Shown in pieces: positions 1 to 13,725 of a stretch of 64,000 nucleotides of DNA. Below the pieces are notes generated by a model. That model did no database searches, had not been told where the DNA came from, and saw nothing but the letters and a program-made list of their open reading frames with translations. Source of the DNA: Davidsoniella eucalypti (Eukaryota; Ascomycota; Sordariomycetes; Microascales; Ceratocystidaceae); contig RMBW01000004.1 in NCBI GenBank assembly GCA_004009845.1, forward strand, positions 124,001 through 188,000, read 5' to 3'. Both the position numbers and the translations under genes were made by a program. How positions within the stretch are numbered: position 1 is the stretch's first letter; each line of letters starts with the position of its first letter.

Positions 1-359
1 TGGCGGTGGCTTGACCAAAAGCTGTGGCGTTATCGCCAGAACATGGGCTTTTTACCGCTATGTATCAAGGTTATCTCTCTTGGTATATAATTTTTGTTAG
101 TGTCTATAGTAGGATAGCTAGTTACTCTGCAAAAGTAAGCGCCTGTCTCCCTCCTATCTACCGAATCATGCAGTTCCAGTACATCTTATCACCAACTACA
201 TAATAGAGATAAACGTCACGGTATCAACCACAAGGTGTATAAGCGTAGTAGTGTACAAATGGATCCTTTGCGATGTCACCCACCTATGATTGTCAAGACA
301 ATTCAATAATAGATTTAACCAGTCTTTATTTATTTTATTCATCTATTCTTATACTTCTA

Positions 360-1396
360 CTGTACAGAGTACAGCGGTTGGCATTTGTCGTAGGATCAGG
401 GAGCAGATCGGTCTTTTACTAGTAACTCTCTGTTCTCACCATGTACTCAAGTATTATAACTATAATTATATTGAACACTGTATTAACCGATGTCATTATT
501 ACCATTAACAACCCCTTGTTTATTTCTATAATCAGTGGGAAATGGTCACCATCTAGAGGCCTTGGTTGACTAAGAAGAAGGACAGTGACGAAATCTGTTG
601 TGAGATGTTGGATTTGTGCGTATTGGAAAATTTCACGGTATGGCTATGATAAGTTGAAACCATAAGATCTATTTGATTTATGACTGTGTATATTAAAAAA
701 CTATATATATTTAGGCTAATACCTCGTGTACATCCCAGTGGCAGCGATACCAACCTCACAACGAGTCTTTATAGAAACTAGGAGTTCATGAAGGTACTCC
801 TTGCTAATATTGTCCCAAGCCTCTTAAACTGTATTTTGAAGTTCCTGCGGGTGAAGAGTCTCCAAGAAGCTTCTTTGGATATATAACTTCATCTCATGCC
901 AGGCAGCTTCGATCAAGTTGAGGTCTGGTGAGAAAGGCAACCAATCTAGAACCGTAATACCACGAGATCAAAACGCTTCCATGGTTAGCATTATCTTGCA
1001 TGAAATGTAGACTTGAAATAATTGATCCACTTGTCATTGTTGGAGCTGTTGCAGTTGTCTTGAAATTCATGTTGTTCACGTGCCTCCTAGCTTCTGACAT
1101 CTTGGGGTTATTTGGGATCTTTCTTGAAGTCTAAGCTCCAGATCCGTTATTGTAGACATAATGGGTAGTTGTATAGTAGTATATTGGTATAACGGTATGG
1201 TGATATATCTGTACTGTTTAATCGTGCTGTGGTATACCTAGGAAGAAACAGTGTAAAGATGACTATTATTCAGAAAAGTGGGAGTTTGAAAAGTGGAGAA
1301 ACCTGAGCAGGTACAATGCCGAGAAGAGAGTTATAGCAAAAGACCGATCTGCGCCCTGATACTACGACAAAAGCCAACCGCTGTACTCTACACAGT
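360..1396 (-). mobile_element. Decayed Tc1/mariner-type element with inverted repeats
   Basis: The segments at about 360-448 and 1310-1396 are inverted copies of each other over roughly 85 bp, with scattered mismatches. The best core reads CAGCGGTTGGC then TTTGTCGTAG and GCAGATCGGTCTTTT. On both sides a TA dinucleotide lies directly outside the CAGCGG end, as expected for the TA target of this superfamily, although weak similarity continues outward a further ten or so bases. Transposase remnants on the minus strand lie between the arms. At about 1.0 kb the element is shorter than an intact Tc1-like unit, so the N-terminal half of the transposase is probably deleted. The arms are seen directly; naming them terminal repeats is inference. 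Confidence 0.7.
770..1130 (-). pseudogene. Tc1/mariner transposase C-terminal remnant
   Basis: Read on the minus strand with frame changes, this stretch gives the hallmark blocks of a Tc1/mariner DDE transposase: HFMQDNA (second catalytic Asp, about 985-1010) followed by SPDLNLIEAAWHEMK (third catalytic region, about 900-945). The following tail (about 773-893) contains SFLETLHPQELQ and AWDNISKEYLHELL. There is an in-frame stop between NTV and EAWDN and at least one frameshift between the QDNA and SPDLN blocks, so no functional product is possible. The N-terminal DNA-binding half was not found. It lies between the inverted repeats at 360-448 and 1310-1396 and is presumably the decayed gene of that element. 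Confidence 0.75.
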
Positions 1397-3428
1397 TGTT
1401 GTCCCGTACTAAATGATTCGTGACAGGAGGGGTAAATCAAACTAAGAGCATGTATATATATCTGCGGCTTCTCTAATATAGAGCCCAAGAGCAAAAGAAG
1501 CTTTGATCATCTACTGACACAATCCCAACTGCGACATCGGTCCTCCAGTGTAACAAGCACTAGTCAAAGCTAGTTGCGGATATGATGTTTTAGTGCATGC
1601 TTTATTTTTGACAATTGTTTCGACGAATCTAAAACCCGATTCTCACCAATGGTTGTGGCGGCAAATGTGAAGTACCTAAGGCTGTACACAAACCCTAAAA
1701 CGAGACATGCATGTATCAAGGTTTATAAAAATCCATATCTGTCCAGCACAATGTTAGAGACTACAATAATATGTCTTGATCTGTAAGCCAGTACATACAA
1801 TACCTTTTGTCGGTCCAAAAGTGCCTTAAATAAAAGGAAATATGTGCACAAGCCAACATAGCATAAATGCACAATTATCACCGCTGTAATATTATTGCGA
1901 GTTTCTCAACAAGATGCTATACCTGACACACAAGGTTCAGTGCTCATAAAAGAAGTAACATCCAAGCCCTCATGTCCCTTTTCTTATGTCACAATATCTA
2001 GTGTAGTTATTTCGTTTTTTTATGAAACTTCGGATAACTAAGCCTTGTTCACTAAAAGATCTCGTCATATGAAATTAACCTTGTAATAGCATAAAAAGCG
2101 CATGGGAAATATGTATTACTGCTAATAGTAATTTTTTTTCCCGCGTGACAGGTTTCTTGGATCTGGATTGAAAAAGAAGGATAATAGCCATTCTTAGTAA
2201 TTACCATCTTTCTTTGCTCTCTGTCTACTTGCTATTACACACCCTTCGTGTATGATACCCTCAGATACCCCCCCCACCCCCTTAGGTAAGAACTCGTCGG
2301 AAAGTATGTGCTGTCCGAAAGCCTATTTAACCTGCTTATTTCGTTCCTATCTTCGTATCACTTCATATCTTGTCTCGGTATAGGTAATAACTCACCGCTC
2401 GTGAATGACGCAAAGCACGAGAAATGACAAGCCTTGGTATATTCTAGGCCAATGAATTAGACAAAGTGCGACAAGACAATAACTATGTATGATGTAGTTA
2501 CTCTCTTTTCGAAGCCAGTAAACCGCACTCGTCATGTCTTCCTTCCCTCGAGATCCTTCAAGACTCGGCCCGGATATATCCGCAATGTCCTCTTGTTGCC
2601 TGAGCCCAGGAGCCGGGGATTTAGAAAGGAACCCATCTCTCTATATGAGTCTACGTACCCTTCACCCCTATGCTCTATTCTTTCTTCCCTATATCGTTGT
2701 CAGTCTGTGAGAGGTTATGGATTGTATGGATCACAGAGTAGTACTCGACATGGTTACTTGGGTTATCGGAATATATTTGCCATAGTAGTATACCGGGCGA
2801 ACCAGCTTCTAGGAGTTTGCATTATCGACGAGGAGGAGGACGAGAACGACTAGCATGAATCTAGGAAGCTTGCGAAGTTTGCAATACAACTAAATAATAG
2901 TAGGTGTGTTGACCGATAAACTTTATAGTGTAGCTACCAGATATCTAGTCTTGGCGGTATTAGCTGTGCACGGCTGGACGCAGATGTCTTCCTTCTGAAT
3001 TGTGAGGGTCTGATAAGTGACATAATATATCTTTTCTTATCGCCTTCTCTCCCGTCGTGAAGGCAAGATAGTTGTCAATCACAGAATCATGAAATAGTTA
3101 TATAGAGATAAGACACTTTGCACCTCATCGGAACTAACAACCCTGATCTTTCAAATATACAAAACTGTACGTTGTATACCTTGATGCATGATTTTCCGAA
3201 TAGATGGCCGCTTATGCAGAAGCCCCTGTTCCCCGAGCGGATCATCATGGGTGAAGTTTGTAAGAAAACGTCGCCTTACTCTGTTGGTATTAGTCGAAAA
3301 CTACTCAATTCGAATCGTGAAGATTCAATGATCTACCATGAAAAGCATTACTTGTCTTGGTTGGTGTAAGAATCTACATATCTGGCTTTTTCCTTTATGG
3401 TATTAGTAGTGCTTTTGTTTTTCTCTAA

Positions 3429-3857
3429 TTCATTTTTATCAAGGTGGAAATAGAGCTTTAATAGCTATGTAGCACCTCGGTATCCTAAGATACACACCCC
3501 TGCTCTAATACTAGTATACAATGCAAGGTGAAGGACAACCTGCTTCTCAACAGTGACAGGCCGCTGAGATACAGGACATTTGTTATTGTTTCGTTATATG
3601 CTGTTCCTGTGCATTTTTACTTCGAATCCTTTCCGGGAACCTGTCTCAAAACCTCCGAGCATTTTGTAGCTCCTTGTATTATAAACACTCTTAGAACAGT
3701 ATGGTTACTACCTAGCATCTACCTTTTGCAGAGCTTCGTGAGTGGAGGGGCTGCCCAAACCCTCAGACGCACTACCATAAGCATCGGGTGGACTTTAGTA
3801 GCAGTTTTGCCCCAGCTAGATTTGAACCAACTATATAATCACTACGCCATGGGGACC
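3429..3857 (-). repeat. Dispersed repeat copy 1, tRNA-like head (SINE-like)
   Basis: About 430 bp that recurs in the same orientation at 21,679-22,032. The shared blocks run from TCATTTTTATCAAGGTGG to the segment ending in TTTGAACCAACTA. On the minus strand the right end looks like a tRNA: a CCCCA/TGGGG partial acceptor pairing, an A-box-like TGGCGTAGTGATTA and a B-box-like GGTTCAAATCT that closes a 5-bp T-stem. The anticodon arm is missing in this copy. This architecture (pol III promoter head, unrelated body) is what a tRNA-derived SINE looks like. The repeat pair is seen directly; the SINE interpretation is inference, and a decayed LTR or DNA element remains possible. Confidence 0.6.
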
Positions 3858-6800
3858 ATGTCTTGGTGCTAAATCTTGAGTGAACTACCAAGCGCAATGT
3901 TCCCTTTCTTCATTCAATTGTTATAAATTACTTCTTGATAAACGGCGACAAAGAGATTCTTGTCTCCTAGAGGCTGAAGCTTGATAGGCTAGATGAATAG
4001 ACACCCGAAGAGCACCTAAAAGACAAACAATATTCCCGAGTCCACATGGTAGTCCTAATTTGATAGCATAGTGATATATGTAGTGCATCATTTCCGTAGC
4101 TGATTTCTTACTATTGATCCCCTCTCTATAGTATAACATTGTACTAAGAAGGGGTCAAAAGCTGAAAGATTCGTATGTTGTCGGAGAAAAAAAAAAGTAA
4201 GATCCTGGAGGGAAGATACACCGGGTGTGACAATGCTCGGCCGAATGACTCTTTATTTTATCAGTCGAGAGAAAAAAAAATACAATGAATTGTAGCAACA
4301 AAGCTGAGCAAGAAGCTTAACCAGGATGGTGTTTTATGGGATTTTCGTCTCTTTTATTTCTCATTCTATATCTCTTGATATGTTTCTAGGACTTATCCCC
4401 TGTCTAGAGTGACATATCATAGACGAACACACTGCCGGGTCTAGACAAGAGTGTTCTATAAGGTATATTTCTAGTCAGTGTTAGATAATGATATGTTGTT
4501 ATTGACTTTCAGAAAACTAAGATACGCCCTGAATGTCACGACGCAACTAGCGGTGACGATGTTGTAAGTACATGTATTAGACCATGTTGCTATGGATAGT
4601 ATCACCTTGTTAGTCGCTGAGCCTTGTCGGTCAAAGTCGAGGGGTCCTAAGCATAGAGCCAACAGTAGTGTATGAGAGAGATATACATGTACATGTATAA
4701 GCTCCTGATTCGACTATATATGTTTTGTCAGTGTATGAAGACAACAAGACACTGATACAATGCGTACCCGGAATACTGACCTGGACGGTACATATACATC
4801 AGCTCTCTTTTCCCTTGCTGAGAAAGAGGCTGATTGGTCCGTCTAAATAAGAGCCGGAGATTTATAGTCACAAGCTACTAGCTATCTTTTCTTTTTCCCT
4901 GTTGATATTTTCTCCGTTGGAGGAGGGCTGCGGGGTGCGGTTTTGCGTCCCTTGTTTGATTTGTTTGATGAGGAGAGATGAAAACGATGAGGATGGCAAT
5001 ATGCGGGAAGGGGGTTTACTAAACACTATTACTGGCATTTCTCTCGTTCCAAGACCAATAGACTATTCTGGCCCCGTTAAGGCATCCAGCACTGCCTTGG
5101 ATCTAGACTGGTGAGATATACCGTGTCCGTGGCCTCTTCAACGGAGATGCTGGGTCTACTCCGCTCTTTCTCTCAGTTTTACGCTTCTTACACCTTGACC
5201 GTTATTATATGCGCTTTGACCTCTTTTCTATCAGCGACTCAAAAAAGGGTTGAATTACTACGTGGTTGTTCTTTTTTCTAATCCTTATTTTGTAATTACC
5301 GTCTTCAGAAGTTACGCAGAGTATCATGAATACTCCGCTGGGTTGCTATTTATCTACATTTATGATGTGTAACTATCTGCTGAAAAGTAACCCTACCAAA
5401 TCCGCACTTGGCATTGATCCCATTTGAAGTCGGGTCAAGTCAGAGTAAAATGGCAACTGCTAGGTCCGTTCTCAAGTTTTTTTTTTTCATTCCCGTCTGT
5501 TCTTCCCATCGCATTATTACCTAAAATAAAAGAATAGTTACCTTGTTTGGTTTAATTGCAAGTCCTGATTCTCGAAGGACGTAAAAAATCACGCATCTCA
5601 GGAAGGCCTATCCAAACCCTAACAACAATATTTTAGTGTCCTTTTAGAAATCCACATCTAGCTACTCTCTTAGTTCGGTTAATAGCTTCAATACTCTTTT
5701 CTTTAATACACGTAAATGAATACTCTATTTATTGCATGCTTCGCTCTCGATCTTCTTAGCAGTACATCCTGTATTATGGACTTCTCGGGAATAGTCAACT
5801 CGACCGTTACTATGTACTAAATAGGGAGACCAGGACGGCACTACGGAACCTAAAGATACCATAAGTCGGCTCTGAAAGAAGAACATTGGCACTTCATCCT
5901 CTTGATAATCATAGGATCGAAAGACAGGACTCTTTTATGATACCGCCTAGTTAGAATCCAGAAATCCATCAGGACTCGTTGTCACCGTTACAACATGGCT
6001 GGAAGAGCTGAGCTGCTGTTGGTTATTTAACGATTGTTGACCTCAAACGTGACTGCATGTGCATACGTCGTTTCTCGTGCGAATCAGGTCCTCGGCATGG
6101 CACAAGACAGAGACCAAAAGAAACAGATCCAAGCAAGCCACACTCACTAATCTAAGTAACCAATCTATGATATAACCAAGATCTTTACGTTGCGCAAACT
6201 ACCTAGTCCCAGCGAAGGATCACGGAGCCTTAGTCATAGCTGTAAAGTTTGGTATCTAAGGCTACGTAGTCTTTAAATGCTGGTTTGAGATGGCTATGCT
6301 GCCTTACAAGCCGAGCCATTTTTCTTATTTTAGTTTAGGAGTTCATGGAGGTGGAGATAAGAGGAAGAGAACTTTGTAGAATCCACATACAACCATGATA
6401 CTAGGATATTGCTGGTAGTTGAGATTCTGGCAAGACGACGACATATCTAGTTGGTGACAAAAAGAAAAAGCAGTACAGTCGTACTGGCTGTGATGCTGGC
6501 TTGAGGCGACTTATCAGGGTTAGGGTGTTTTTGCCGCAGTACAATGTAGAAAATCACTATCTGGTGGATGATAATTGATTTGGCATTTTGTCAGCCTTTT
6601 GAATTCAAGGAATACACGTAATTAACACGTATGTAATATAGCTTAGTAGCACGTCTTCCAGAATATAGTTACATGGTTTCTTTGCTAGGATATACTCGAA
6701 AATAGTGGTAGTGGGTGACCATTTGGGGCCCTCTTCATTTCTTCTTGATAAGAAGCTGGCCATCATGTATATATACAAGGCTATTAGGTATGATTGCCCT

Positions 6801-9800
6801 AACTAGAAATGGAACAGTGATGAGTAGTGATTATTTCATGGCCCTCGATATCTCCCCAACATGTATGTACATGCTTTGAACGACCAGGTTACTTTATCCC
6901 CATGGCAGCTATGGAATCAATATCCTGGGCGGAATCGTCACATTAGCGACTAAGACAATGCCGAGTATTCTATGTCAGTTCCATAAAGTACGCTTACTTG
7001 ATTATAAATGCTGTAAGTGGCAGATCGCTGCTGACTCTCTGAAGGCTGCGTCTTTCTCGGAAATAGTCAGACAGGGTATATAGCAAGTGATAGTCAAGGA
7101 GAGAAAAATGAAGCATATTTCTAGAGATGGTCTAATACATTTCTTTTGGAAGATAGAAAGACGGACATCTACTGTCTGACGCTGTAAATTTAGATCTGCG
7201 TAAAAAAAAAATACTATGAATGTTCCTGTACAGTACGTCATAAAAGCCTTGTGCTTTAGCCGAATCAAACCGCTATTCCCGCTTTATAGTCAGATGGAGT
7301 GGCCGGGAAGCTTTGTTCTCCAAATACTATTCTTTGGCCCTTTTGTTTCCTGGAGATATTCGAAAGAAGGAGAACAAGATAGAAAAACATGGAATCGCCT
7401 GCTTGTGATGACTAGTTTCTTTTCCCGAAAAAAAAACAAAAAAAAACAATAGATACAAGGATATCCTGGGCACGTCTTGCTGTTAAGGAATTCGATGTCA
7501 AGATAATCAATTATGCCAGTCCATTGTTTACCTTCATTGTGGCGAGATTTTGGGTTGCCCTCTCTTTTGCCTAGTTGCTCTTTCAAAGAATCCAAACTGC
7601 CTCCGACAGTTTGGATAGTCCGATCCAAATTGCCGGGTTTTTGTCTCTAGTGCAAATGTATATATATATAGTTATATATTTCCTTATAAAATTATGCATA
7701 CGGTAATTATTTATACCACTAGCACATATTATGCTTCCTGTTTCGCCAGGCCCATGAAATAAGAAAAAAAAATGTCTCAATAGAACTTTGAGACAGACAA
7801 ACCCCGAGACGAAATTTACAAAAAAGCATAGTCTTCTTGCCGCTAGACAAAAAAATAATGGATGATAGAGGGGACCTGCAGAAGCGAATAATAAAAGTCA
7901 AAGAAAAAGACCCCTTTGGATTTATCTGTCCTATCAACTCGACCTACATGTACGGTTGTGCTGACCCGCTATGAGACCACTTTTATATCTGTAGTCAGTT
8001 ATAGACAAGATTTTACCTACATATTCTTGTTTTCCACAAGAGAAAACAATATTTCGCTTTCTTTTGCCCAGGGTAATCTTTGGGATAGATCTCTTATCAT
8101 ACCTCATGTGATAGATTGTATTTGTATTGTTCACCTGCTAGCTGTGATGGTCACAAGTGCTCTAATTCTTGGTCCTGGATGATACGTGCAGATGGTTGAA
8201 AATATACGGTATAATTAGTTAGTGATCAGTGCCTATTTCTCTTATTTATCAATCATCGTCTCGAGTTTTTCCGAACTAGGGAGGCTTGATCGTGCCTTCC
8301 AGATTTTGCCTATCTGGTCCAATTTGGGGTTGACTTCCCGTTGTCGAGTTTGTTCTCTTGCGTTTGTTGTCATTTCAAAATTTGTTGTTGTCTGAACCTA
8401 GACAATTCATCATTTTCTGTTTTGATTTTGTTCTCAATATAACTCGTATCATGGTAAAAGAAGCCTGGGTTGTCTGGGAACTTGCATGTTATCGACCTCA
8501 TTTGTTCTTTATATGGTACGACAACATCACGTATATCGATACGATAACCGTAGCAAGGCCAGTGATAGGCTGTCAAGGCCACCATGTATTAGACGATATT
8601 CGTATGTAAGATATTGGACTACGATTCTTGATTCGGTATGATGAATTCTGTAGATACGTTGCGTACGTATAACAACGTGATGCATCTAACTATTGGCCCT
8701 CGCTTAGTTTGTTTGTGTATGTTTCTTCTCCGGTATTCCCCCAAGAAAAACAGAGAAAACAATACGTGGGATGATTCCAAACTTCATCTTCGAGTCACAA
8801 GGTGGTGCTGGAATATTATATAGATAGGTACGGTGATAAGATAGAGATGCATGATCATTTTGACGCTTATTATATTTCTTTTTTAAGCTTAGCCATTGAT
8901 AATTTCTAAGCTTTGCTTACTGGTTTTTGTACGTATTTGTTGTATATGGATGAAACGGTAATCCGAAAATGGAATAGTTGCCACCACAAAAAGAAAGAAA
9001 ATTTGGTGGTATGTGCAAAGTGATGGACGTAATAACTAGAATGGAGAGCAGGGGAAATGACCTTTTGCTTAGTGTTGCTTATGTTGATGATTCGTTTCAG
9101 TCTATATAACAAAAAAAGCAACAACTCAGACTCCTCTCGCAGCTACCTTGGAGATACACCTGGTGATGTAAATCTAAACCTGTCTTATGACGAATCAAGA
9201 CATCATAGCAGGGAGAGTTTTGTTTTCATGCTCTTATCTGTATACCTACCTAGTCGTACTAGTGAAATACATACATACTAGCTAATCAGTCGACTAAGCA
9301 AGTTGTCATTACTGTCGGGTAAGAGGAACATCATTTAGCGTACAGCCGTCTATCTGATTCTTCACGAGCAATAACAATTCTGCTTCTTTTGATTTTGTTT
9401 CTTGCCTATGTACACACATACACAAGAATTATGTGATGGACCATGACAGATTCCATACTAATGAACTGCGGAGAGGTTATCCTGGTCAACCAACCATTTC
9501 TCATGTTGTCTGGCTATTAGAAAAAGCAAATCATGACTATAATTCCCCCCTAGTAGAGAGACGGGCTGGGCGGGCGTGACGCTTAGTAGTGCATGTACTG
9601 TTACTTTGCAAGCTGCCTTGCCACTGCTAGGTGCCACACTCGACACGATGACGAACTAGACACCGTTCCAGCTGATAGCGTAAAACAGCAAAAACTCGGC
9701 TTTTCAGAATGCATATCTCCATGATTAATGTTTAGCACTGTCAAGTTTTACACTGTCGATACCTGAAGATGACTAACACTACTGAGCTTATAGCCAGAGT

Positions 9801-12800
9801 CACTTTATGATATAAGCAGTCCCTTGCTTGATCCGCCCCCCCCCCCATTGTTGTTCAGCTGGACTTTTAGACCAATATATCACTGCTATAAATTAACGGC
9901 ACGTAAACGCCTACGGCCGTACTAAAAACACGACGCTTTTCACTTTCGAAGCTTGTCAAGATGTAATTATAGACTAGTCATTTTTGTTCTAATGATCTGA
10001 TTGATGCCTTGACGGCAAGTAAAAGGCATTATATAGAGTCGTATATTGGTAACCTGAAGAGTTTTTTTTTTTTTTCCGGCAACGCATTTTCTGTTAGTGC
10101 TTCTAGCTGTTCTCGCTTCGTGACTTTAGTTTGCCATGCCTATTTGAAAGGCAGCAAGGAATAGATTGAAAGCCAGTTTGGGACTTGCTTTTTCTCTTTT
10201 CGTATCCGCCTTCTTTTCTCCTTGATTTTTCGTCAACTAGAATTGATGACGTTGCTATGCTATGCAAACCGCTCAAAGACAGGGCGAGATAACAAAAGAA
10301 ATAATTGAAAATGTTGTCGCAAGATCATGTTCGGGCGTTGCCATCACTAGTCAGCAATGCCATGTCATATCTTGTTAGTTGAACACGGTGTGGCTATTCT
10401 CATGCAGAGTGACTTCAGCCGTTCAGATAGATGTACATATATTGAGCTTGATTATACGGTATAATCACCCAAGTATACTGTCTACTAGGGCCCTGAAAAG
10501 AACGCAATAATTATAATATGGGGAGGTATCAGAGATGGGAGGAGAGGTTTATTGATATTACTATTGCCAACAGCGTCTGCCGAATACATTGTCGAGACTC
10601 TTTTGCCTTTATCCCGAGAACGTGCGGTATCAATGCTGATTTTAGCTTGCTTTTCTCCGATGACTCGTCTCACCTTGGGAAACAGCACAGATCGAGCGAG
10701 ATACTACATATATATGTGCATGTACATAATAGTATAACGAAATGGTTGCTATATTATTACCCGAAGCTACCAGTATCGATTTTAGGATAGTCTCATGTTT
10801 GTCCCTTCCCCCCTCCATCCACTTGTGTTATACTTCTATTTGTTCCTAATTTCTTCTATCCTGCCATTTTGAAGCCGTATCATACTCCATACACCTCGTT
10901 TACCCTACAATTGGGATCAATGCGTTATGGGGAATTTCTTTCTCTCCCCTTCTTCGTCACCGGTTGCATGTGTCTCAGCACAACCCTCGCAGAAGGATAA
11001 AAAAGAAACCACGGGAATTGAAAGCTCGCTCCCGTCATAATAGCCTCGTGATATAGGGCTAGATTGGCAGGTAGCTGGATTGGGTTGACACTATACCGCG
11101 CAGCTACATTGCATTTTTCCCATCTGTGTTGCGTTGAAGCCCGAAAGAGAATATCAATACTCCCCAACCACACCTGGAACCAGAAGAAGGAGCATTTGGT
11201 GTTGTCTGTTGCTTTGGTTGATATCCAGAGGATACACAAACTGATACTGTCTTGTAACGTTGCCACAAAAACGATGTCAAGAGAAATGAAAATGGACGTG
11301 GAAGCAGCATCTGTTACACACACAAACACACCATTTTTGCACCAAGTACATACGCTAGGCTAGATAATGATGTCGAGGAAGGCCCCAGAACAAAGGTTTG
11401 GATGAGCAAGTTATGAGTGCCTAGTGATGAAGATCGCGGCTCAGCCTTTGGATCCTTTTGTCTTTTTTTCTTCTTTTTTTCTTTTTCTCTCGCTGAGGAG
11501 GCTTCGAATCATTTCAGAATCAGGCTGTGCGTTGCAATCGGATGTTAATAGATCAATCCATATATGTATAACTTGCTGTTTTTAGCCGTCCAGCGTAATG
11601 TATAAGGTGGTGTCAACTCTTAATTTCATCCAAAATCCGGTCGGGGTTTATTTTTATTTTTCGGAACCGCTCAAATCAAAATCTGTTGTGTATTTGGGGT
11701 CAGATCTTGTTTTACAAAGTAGAGTCTTCAGTGTACATACACTGAGAGCCTTGCCTGCCCTCAAAACAACAATGCGACGGGTCAGGAGCTAGTACATACG
11801 ACTAACGAACAAGAAAGTGATTGATTAGTTTAGATGCATGTACTTCAACCCAAAGCACCCTAGCTAAAGGATCGCCCGGTTTCAAGCGTCGGAGGGAGCT
11901 TGGGGCGTCTAGTGCTACTGTATTATGAGCCATTGCCACGGGCTTGGGTCAAACAACCCGACACAGTTGTAGTTGTAGAGCAGACAAGCAAGGCCGTTCT
12001 TTTGTCTTTTGTATGCCTGATGGCCTGTCTCTGGTATTGTTCATCTTCTGTGCCGTAATTCTGCGCTTTTCTTCGAATCTCAGTCGTCTTTATCCCTTCC
12101 CAAGTCACTCATCCGTGCTCGGCCGGATGATAGGCATTAAAAGGGCTGAAATTAAAAGAAATCGACGTGCTAGTATTGAAAAGAACTGAGCGGCAACAAT
12201 AATAGCAGGGACAAGGTCCAGGACTCGAAGTCAGAATATAAAAGTGAATATAATGTACTAGGTAGGATTGAAAAGGCTACAGAGCACTAGAGCTAGAAGG
12301 AAAATGAGGAGAAGAGAATTGCATAGTAGGGAATATAGAGATGGGGACTAAGGTGAAAATATGAGGCCCAGCCCAGCCTAAAGAACAGGAAAAAGGAAAC
12401 AGCCGAAAACCCATAGGGAAAGATAAACAGAAGGAAAACAACAGCAACAGGCAATATCCCAGTTCCAGCATCAATAAGTCTGGCTCATTTCTGGCTCGTT
12501 CAATTGTTCTGTGGTGTCTTATAGTGGTTCATTTGCCCTGTAAAATGTGGTGCTCATCAATCAAACCAGCCTTCCAGGAAGATTCTAGTGCTTAGGCCGA
12601 TCCAACCCGCATACTTTGGCGGCTGTAGGGTGTTAAGGTTGAAAGATAAGCTGATGAGAAGAGGAGTTATGGGTGCTCTATTAGCACAGCTATGCCTAGT
12701 ATTGACGCTGTATCAAGGGCTCCAAACCAGGTTGCCGCTGCCGCTGACACCGTTATAGTTGTAGAGGATCACGGTATTTGCAATCTTTTCTACTTGTGTC

Positions 12801-13725
12801 ATGATTGCCATGAATAATACAACTATACGACTGCAAGATATGTCTGTAATTTATGGTTGTTGGTGACGCTGCTACACGCCATATCCATGTTTTATGGCCA
12901 GAACTCGATAGCACTTGGTGAGCCTTGTTGGGCCTTCTGCCCTAGCTTCTGCTAAATTCTTGCTACAAACTGCAAACTGCACTGAGTGATGGGTGATTTT
13001 GACAGGCCGATACTGGGATTCGACGTGAACTCAATGCCCCAAATGGGCATGCTCTATGCATTAACGCTGATGGTGTTTTACTTGTATCTGATAGTGGTGC
13101 AAGCATAGACATGTCATGACTGACTGTACCATTATGCGCCAAAACTTAGTTGCACGTATACATTAACAGTGCTTTGTTTTAGGCCATGTCTGTCAAGTAG
13201 GACGCTAGGGGGAGAAGACCATGATGTTTTCCTCTTCATTGGATGTTGGACATTCTTGGCGTATTTCAATGTGTATATACCAGGTCCATGATGAACCATG
13301 TATTTTGACCATATCTATGTGACTTGCTTGTTGCTCTTCGCTTTTAGAATCTTCGGGATTGTCATGGTTCTTTCCATGGTTCCCGGTCATGTTCGGCGAA
13401 GCAGAGCTTATCCGTTATTTTCTCTCCTCGTGATTAAGAACGAGAAATAAGACAAAAACAGGAATATAACGAGAGAGAGCCGTATACAGATACATGAGTA
13501 GAGGGAAGCCTGATCTGCACTATTATATTGCAACTTGGAGACGGAAGAGCCGTATTTATAACTGCCAAGACTAGCAGGATTGCAAGGAGTAAAGAAAAGA
13601 AATATATGTTTATTGGTAGCAATAGTTGATCTCTTTCCTGTGCTCCAAAAACCCCGAATGAACCGAAAATCTTGAATCAATAATCAACTACAGAGAGAGA
13701 GAGAGAGAGAGGCAGAAAGCCTTCG

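Larger units (their letters stand above)
1..13725. other. Gene desert with transposon and repeat relics
   Basis: No open frame here has a recognisable domain, plausible exon chain or coding-like composition; the longest frames are under about 135 codons and are broken by frequent stops on both strands. The stretch is visibly A+T-richer than the gene core and has many homopolymer runs. Two things stand out and are listed separately: a decayed Tc1/mariner element between inverted repeats (360-1396) and one copy of a dispersed repeat (3429-3857). Short or poorly conserved genes and non-coding RNAs cannot be excluded by eye. Confidence 0.7.

Noticed and set aside
2485..2853. 122-codon plus-strand frame
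   Set aside because: No domain, no exon context, composition like the surrounding desert; length is within chance expectation.
6520..6530. TTAGGG-type telomere-like word (also near 39,587)
   Set aside because: Only about one and a half repeat units; not a telomere or interstitial array.
7290..7628. 112-codon minus-strand frame
   Set aside because: Runs through a poly-A/T tract giving a run of Phe; no domain.
10925..11363. Overlapping frames of 134 codons (-) and 99 codons (+)
   Set aside because: Both strands open over the same bases with no recognisable motif; likely chance.
13691..13710. GA dinucleotide run
   Set aside because: Ordinary microsatellite in the 3' flank of the Rrn10-like gene.
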